Below the pieces are notes generated by a model. It had not been told where the DNA came from. It worked only from the letters and a program-made list of their open reading frames with translations, and made no database searches. A DNA stretch of 64,000 nucleotides, taken from the NCBI GenBank assembly GCA_965249955.1, contig OZ252261.1, forward strand, positions 2,728,001 to 2,792,000. Reading direction: 5' to 3'. This stretch comes from SB11 sp965249955 (lineage in GTDB: Bacteria > Bacteroidota > Bacteroidia > UBA8524). Positions 60,093 through 64,000 of this stretch are shown piece by piece; position 1 is the first letter of the stretch; each line of letters opens with the position of its first letter. The position numbers and the translations under genes are program-made.

Positions 60093-60632
60093 CTATTGTT
60101 TAAGCCAATCTTTCAGTTCGATGTTAGTACCATTAGGATAAATAACTTTCCAATCGCTCTCATCAGAAATGGAGAGCCTATATTTACTTTCTATTCTACC
60201 ATAAATTTTCCCATACTCTTGATCTGACCATATATTCTCATTATTTGATAGTGGTAGAATAGCCACATTTTTATAATTAATAATTCTATCACCCAAGCCA
60301 AGTTCCCAAGGCATCCACTTGGACTCTCCACTATTAGGAGTTGCTAAAGAAATGAACTTATCAGATTCTTTAATTCGATCTCTTAATTGTTGGGCGACTT
60401 TATCATTTGTTTGATTTTCCAAGGTTTCATCTAAAAAGTCGATATAAATATTAATGCCAACATCTTTTAAGAATTTAATAACCCCTGCAACATGACTCCT
60501 ATCCTTGTGTCGATAAGAAAGGAAAACTCTTTTATCTAGATAGCTTGATGCTTTAATGCTTTCATTAAGAATTTTTGGGGTAGAGAATGTTTTTACATTA
60601 CTACTAAGATGATTAAATGTTAAATAAGCCAT
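60093..60632 (-). CDS. TIR domain protein
   Basis: 179 residues. About 30 N-terminal residues of unknown role precede the TIR domain: KRVFLSYRHKDRSHVAGVIK (34-53), GINIYIDFLDE (59-69), LRDRIKESDKFISLATPN (83-100), then SKWMPWELGLGDR (104-116) with Glu110 in the place of the TIR NADase catalytic glutamate. A C-terminal segment of about 60 residues follows (IYGRIESKYRLSISDESDWK). It is first in a three-gene operon with a ThsB-like protein and a deoxyribosyltransferase-like/TPR protein. Likely NAD+-processing defence component; not a complete Thoeris as described, since no ThsA (SIR2/SLOG) gene is present. Confidence 0.82.
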   Translation of the reverse strand: MAYLTFNHLSSNVKTFSTPKILNESIKASSYLDKRVFLSYRHKDRSHVAGVIKFLKDVGINIYIDFLDETLENQTNDKVAQQLRDRIKESDKFISLATPNSGESKWMPWELGLGDRIINYKNVAILPLSNNENIWSDQEYGKIYGRIESKYRLSISDESDWKVIYPNGTNIELKDWLKQ

Positions 60633-60651
60633 ATAAAGGATAGATTCGAAT

Positions 60652-60659
60652 CAAAAATA
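60652..60659 (-). promoter_or_regulatory. Candidate -7 box (TATTTTTG) for the TIR operon
   Basis: TATTTTTG on the minus strand, 19 bases before the ATG at 60632; a TTG at 60684-60686 is a possible -33 element (24-base spacing). Confidence 0.42.
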
Positions 60660-60697
60660 ATAAGAAAAAGTAATTTTTTCTTTCAATTTTGGAGTTA

Positions 60698-60730
60698 ATG
60701 TTTGACAAATTTTTAAAATTTGTCAAACAT
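60698..60730. repeat. Dispersed palindrome copy 3, perfect 16-bp arms
   Basis: ATGTTTGACAAATTTT-T-AAAATTTGTCAAACAT, perfect around one central base. It lies 11 bases after the stop of the SirB1-like gene and upstream of the TIR operon promoter. Same core as the copies at 29730 and 31117. Confidence 0.85.
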
Positions 60731-60741
60731 GGAGCAAGGAT

Positions 60742-61695
60742 TTACTCCTCGTCCCCAAAATCACTAGGGAGATTATCGTTGTCCTCAAGTTCTATTTTGC
60801 CACCAAGTATTTCCATCAGTTCCGCCAGTTGTTGCACCTTGTCGCGTTGTTCCGTTTGGGTAAAGGCAGTAACAAGGTTGCGTATTACACGCTTAATAAT
60901 CTCAACGTTAGAGCAGGGTAAAAAATAGCTATCCAGTGGTTCTAAGCGCAATTGGCGCAAAAACTCATCAACATTATATTTGCTAAACACCAAACCTTTA
61001 TTAAAGGGGTTAATGTAAAACATTACATCGCTAAACAGTTCAGGTTTTAAGTGCGGAGCTTCTTCGTTATAATCAAGCGGAAACTCGGGGTAGCTATCCA
61101 TGTATGCTAAAACAAAGTGTTGCGGAAGGTTTACACCAAAAATAGGGATGTTAAGCCGCTGTGCGATGATAGAATATATAATGGCTAGCGATATAGGGTT
61201 GCCTTGCTTTCTGTCCAGCACGACGTTTATAAACGAGTTTTGTGGCGAATGGTAGGTAGCTGTGTCTCCCCTAAAACCATTTATATCATAAAAAATATGG
61301 TTTAGTATACGCACTTTTTCAAGTGCAGTAAGGTCGTACTTCAATTCAAGCCAAGCATCAAGCTTAATTTTGTTTAGCTTATTTTCAAGGTCTTGCTTAT
61401 CAAGATTAGGAAATTGGAAACGTGTTATAAGATACGCACCCTCAAAAAGATCTTTTGAAGGGGTGTTTTTCCATTCTTCTAATTCACTTTTAAGATTTTC
61501 GAACTGAAGTTTGTTTATCAGTTGTTCAATCTTAGTTTGTGTTTCGTTAGTAATATCAGTATCCCAAAATTTTTCTAATAGGAGTACGGCATCGTTTCCC
61601 AACGACAATAAATGCCCCTCCACTGCTTTCACAACCTCTTCATCAGGGTCGTCAAGCAGGGTAAGCATGGCTGTTAGTTCACTTTCCGTAATCAT
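60742..61695 (-). CDS. SirB1/transglutaminase-like family protein
   Basis: 317 residues. N-terminal helical repeats of the HEAT type (LLDDPDEEVVKAVEGHLLSLG, ELEEWKNTPSKDLFEGAYLI) precede the SirB1/transglutaminase-like domain (about 105-235): LNHIFYDINGFRGDTATYHSPQNSFIN, QGNPISLAIIYSIIAQRLNI, GVNLPQHFVLAY (His) and FYINPFNKG. The classical catalytic Cys is not in its usual place before SLAIIY (Asn-Pro-Ile precedes it), as in other SirB1 proteins. Cytoplasmic; exact function unknown. It lies 18 bases downstream of topA and may be co-transcribed. Confidence 0.88.
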   Translation of the reverse strand: MITESELTAMLTLLDDPDEEVVKAVEGHLLSLGNDAVLLLEKFWDTDITNETQTKIEQLINKLQFENLKSELEEWKNTPSKDLFEGAYLITRFQFPNLDKQDLENKLNKIKLDAWLELKYDLTALEKVRILNHIFYDINGFRGDTATYHSPQNSFINVVLDRKQGNPISLAIIYSIIAQRLNIPIFGVNLPQHFVLAYMDSYPEFPLDYNEEAPHLKPELFSDVMFYINPFNKGLVFSKYNVDEFLRQLRLEPLDSYFLPCSNVEIIKRVIRNLVTAFTQTEQRDKVQQLAELMEILGGKIELEDNDNLPSDFGDEE

Positions 61696-61713
61696 ACAGC
61701 CACAAATAAAGCC

Positions 61714-64000
61714 TTATTTCGATTTTTTCTTAGCAGAAGGGCTTGCTTTTTTTCCACGTGCTTTTGCCGCAGGCTTGGCAGTGGCCTTTTTATTGGCCGC
61801 TGCTTTTACCGGTGTTTTGGGTGCAGCATCAATAATAGCAAGTACTTCGTCAATAGTAAGTGCCTTAGGGTTGCCTTGTTTGTCTTTGGGTATTTTAAAG
61901 TTCTCTTTTGCCTTTGATATGTAAGGCCCCCAACGTCCATTAAGTATTTGTATCTCGTGTGTGGGGAAATCTTTTATCAGTTTCTCGGCATCAGCTTTGC
62001 GTTTGGCAAGTATTATTTCAATACACCTTTTATCAGTAATTTCATAAGGGTCTTCTCCTTTAGGTATTGATATAAACTTGTTATCGTGCAATACATAAGG
62101 GCCAAAACGACCAATATTTACTTTCATTTCCTTGTCTTCATACTCACCTGTTACGCGAGGAAGTTTAAACAACTCAAGGGCATCTTCAAGGGTTATTTTC
62201 TCCAGCATTTGCCCTTTACGCAGGTTGGCGTACTGAGGTTTTTCGTCGTTACTTCCATCTCCAATTTGTGCTACTGCACCAAAACGGCTCATACGCACAA
62301 TAATAGGTTTGCCGCTTTTAGGGTCGGTGCCCAAATGGCGCTCGCCTGTAACACGTTCACTTTCTGTAGTGGTTTGCTCTACCGTTTTATGAAAGGGTTT
62401 ATAAAAAGTGCCTAGCATTTTAGTCCACTCTTCAAGTCCTTGCGCTATTTTGTCAAACTCTTCTTCAACTGTAGCCGTAAACTGATAATCAAGTATGGCA
62501 TTAAAATGCTCAACCAAAAAATCGTTTACAAGCATACCTATATCACTAGGGAATAGTTTTTTACGTTCAGCCCCTGTAATTTCAGTTTTTACTTCTTGTT
62601 TAATAGTGTTGTTGGCTAGTGTTAGCACATCAAAACTACGTTCTACACCATCGCGGTCGTCTTTTTCTACATAGCCGCGTTTTTGTATGGTTGATATGGT
62701 AGGTGCATAGGTTGATGGACGACCAATGCCTAATTCTTCTAATTTTTTTACCAAACTAGCCTCTGTATAGCGGGCAGCGTGGCGCGAGAATCTTTGGGTA
62801 GCTACCAGTTGCAATAAGTTTAAAACATCGCCATTTTTTAAAACGGGTAATGTGCCTGCTTCTTCCTCGTCGTGCTCATCATCAGTACCTTCAAGGTAAA
62901 CTTTTAAAAAGCCTTCAAATTTTAATACTTCGCCTTCGGCCACTAAAGTTTGGTTGGTGGTAGAGATATTTATTTGTACTGTGGTTTTTTCAAATTGGGC
63001 ATCGCTCATTTGCGAGGCTATGGCACGCTTCCAAATCAACTCGTACAGCTTGCGGTTGGCACTATCACCATCAATAGTGTGGCGGTTGAAGTAGGTGGGG
63101 CGTATGGCTTCGTGGGCTTCTTGTGCACCACTGCTTTTGGTTTGGTATTTACGGGTGTGTACAAAATTTGACCCGTAAGCAGTTTCAATCTCTTTTTTTG
63201 ATGCTCCTAATGCTAAATCAGAAAGATTTACCGAGTCGGTACGCATATAGGTTATCAAACCAGCTTCGTATAGGTTTTGTGCCACACGCATGGTTTGCGA
63301 AACACTAAAACCAAGTTTACGGCTGGCCTCTTGCTGCAAAGTACTTGTGGTAAACGGTGCAGCAGGGCTACGCTTTGTAGGGCGAGTTTCTATATTGTTT
63401 ACAGTGAAGTTGGCGTTTTTGCAGCTTTCTAAAAACTTGTTAGCTTCTTCACGGGTATTAAATCGTTCAGGCAATTCGGCTTTAAAAACCTTTTTATCGT
63501 CTCCATTGGTAAACTCGGCAACTACTCTATAATTAAAAGTAGGTTTGTGGTCTACAATTTCACGTTCACGTTCAACTATTAAACGCACTGATACTGATTG
63601 TACTCGTCCGGCTGATAGCGAGGGTTTTACTTTTTTCCATAATACAGGCGAAAGTTCAAAACCAACAATACGGTCTAGTATACGGCGGGCTTGCTGTGCA
63701 TCAACAAGGTTTTTGTTTATGCTACGCGGATTATCAATAGCCTTAAGTATTGCAGGCTTTGTAATCTCGTGAAAAACAATGCGACGTGTGCGTTTTTCGT
63801 CCAGTTTCAGCACTTCGGCCAAATGCCATGAAATGGCTTCTCCCTCACGATCCTCATCGGATGCTAACCAAACTATATCAGCTTCTTTTGCAAGTTTCTT
63901 TAATTCGGCCACTACGTGCTTCTTATCGTCGGGCACTTCGTATATGGGCGTAAAATTTTTATCTATCAGTACTCCGTTGTGCTCTTTGGCTAAATCGCGT
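61714..64000 (-). CDS. topA: DNA topoisomerase I (5' end outside the window)
   Basis: The minus-strand frame is open to the window edge; codons before 63936 read RDLAKEHNGVLIDKNFTPIY, continuing into the known topoisomerase IA sequence, so the start and most of the Toprim domain lie beyond 64000. Visible: VWLASDEDREGEAISWHL (Toprim DxE), QARRILDRIVGFELSPVLWKK, LSAGRVQSVSVRLI, the active tyrosine in EAGLITYMRTDSVNLS, GIGRPSTYAPTI and a C-terminal run of topoisomerase repeats (FGPYVLHDNKFISIPKG, NGRWGPYISKAKENFKIP) instead of zinc fingers. It ends in a Lys/Ala-rich tail. It relaxes negative supercoils. Confidence 0.96.
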   Translation of the reverse strand, partial: RDLAKEHNGVLIDKNFTPIYEVPDDKKHVVAELKKLAKEADIVWLASDEDREGEAISWHLAEVLKLDEKRTRRIVFHEITKPAILKAIDNPRSINKNLVDAQQARRILDRIVGFELSPVLWKKVKPSLSAGRVQSVSVRLIVEREREIVDHKPTFNYRVVAEFTNGDDKKVFKAELPERFNTREEANKFLESCKNANFTVNNIETRPTKRSPAAPFTTSTLQQEASRKLGFSVSQTMRVAQNLYEAGLITYMRTDSVNLSDLALGASKKEIETAYGSNFVHTRKYQTKSSGAQEAHEAIRPTYFNRHTIDGDSANRKLYELIWKRAIASQMSDAQFEKTTVQINISTTNQTLVAEGEVLKFEGFLKVYLEGTDDEHDEEEAGTLPVLKNGDVLNLLQLVATQRFSRHAARYTEASLVKKLEELGIGRPSTYAPTISTIQKRGYVEKDDRDGVERSFDVLTLANNTIKQEVKTEITGAERKKLFPSDIGMLVNDFLVEHFNAILDYQFTATVEEEFDKIAQGLEEWTKMLGTFYKPFHKTVEQTTTESERVTGERHLGTDPKSGKPIIVRMSRFGAVAQIGDGSNDEKPQYANLRKGQMLEKITLEDALELFKLPRVTGEYEDKEMKVNIGRFGPYVLHDNKFISIPKGEDPYEITDKRCIEIILAKRKADAEKLIKDFPTHEIQILNGRWGPYISKAKENFKIPKDKQGNPKALTIDEVLAIIDAAPKTPVKAAANKKATAKPAAKARGKKASPSAKKKSK

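Noticed and set aside
58365..60632. Classical Thoeris system
   Set aside because: No SIR2/SLOG ThsA or other described Thoeris effector is present in the window; only Thoeris-like TIR components are seen, so the label would claim too much.
60641..60655. tRNA-like GATTCGAATC element near the TIR operon
   Set aside because: A short palindrome without acceptor or anticodon stems around it; no tRNA can be folded here.

Overview
The window is from a member of the Bacteroidota. The evidence is: several secreted proteins ending in type IX secretion (T9SS) sorting domains of the usual type and of the gliding-associated type; a GldB lipoprotein; TonB-dependent receptors with carboxypeptidase-like N-terminal domains; a fused E1 alpha/beta 2-oxoacid dehydrogenase; low GC; almost no Shine-Dalgarno sequences; and TAnnTTTG-like -7 promoter boxes. 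The genus cannot be read from this sequence. No rRNA, tRNA, CRISPR array or IS transposase was seen. All family names come from motifs recognised by eye, without database searches.

Layout. 1-4.04 kb: a tandem array of at least three paralogous T9SS-secreted proteins (the first cut by the window edge), separated by duplicated spacers. 4.1-5.1 kb: an alkyltransferase-like DNA repair protein divergent from a degenerate TrpF-like protein. 5.1-8.4 kb: a probable metal-handling operon (HYC_CC_PP protein, TonB receptor, DUF3347 protein). 8.7-14.9 kb: PhoX-like phosphatase, di-haem cytochrome c peroxidase, cytochrome c/type II copper monooxygenase-like protein and M48 lipoprotein protease. 15-31.1 kb: small envelope proteins, fused E1 dehydrogenase, a 1357-residue PKD adhesin-like protein, an MFS carrier, a BNR protein, MscS, a sulfatase, and a DUF559 gene inside flanking repeats.

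31.2-47.5 kb: pckA, then a four-gene acyl-transfer cassette (carrier protein, two SGNH hydrolase-like proteins, MBOAT) that resembles Dlt without DltA; gpmA, a DUF4421-like protein, an AsmA-like/GT51 fusion, frr, a CapA-like protein, rmuC, rfbA and mtgA. 47.6-58.4 kb: a lipoprotein, an aldo/keto reductase, aroB, a T9SS protein, a TonB receptor, aroA, gldB, an outer-membrane barrel protein and nadE.

58.4-60.6 kb is an AT-rich three-gene operon encoding a TIR protein, a ThsB/MTH538-type TIR-like protein and a deoxyribosyltransferase-like protein with a long helical/TPR C-terminus. It lies between housekeeping genes (nadE on one side, a SirB1-like gene and topA on the other) and looks like an acquired anti-phage or conflict module without a classical ThsA. 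It and the Dlt-like cassette are the two strongest candidates for undescribed systems. Smaller signals include a dispersed palindrome found three times just after gene ends, a DUF559 gene bracketed by direct repeats, and -7 boxes placed so close to start codons that some transcripts may be leaderless.
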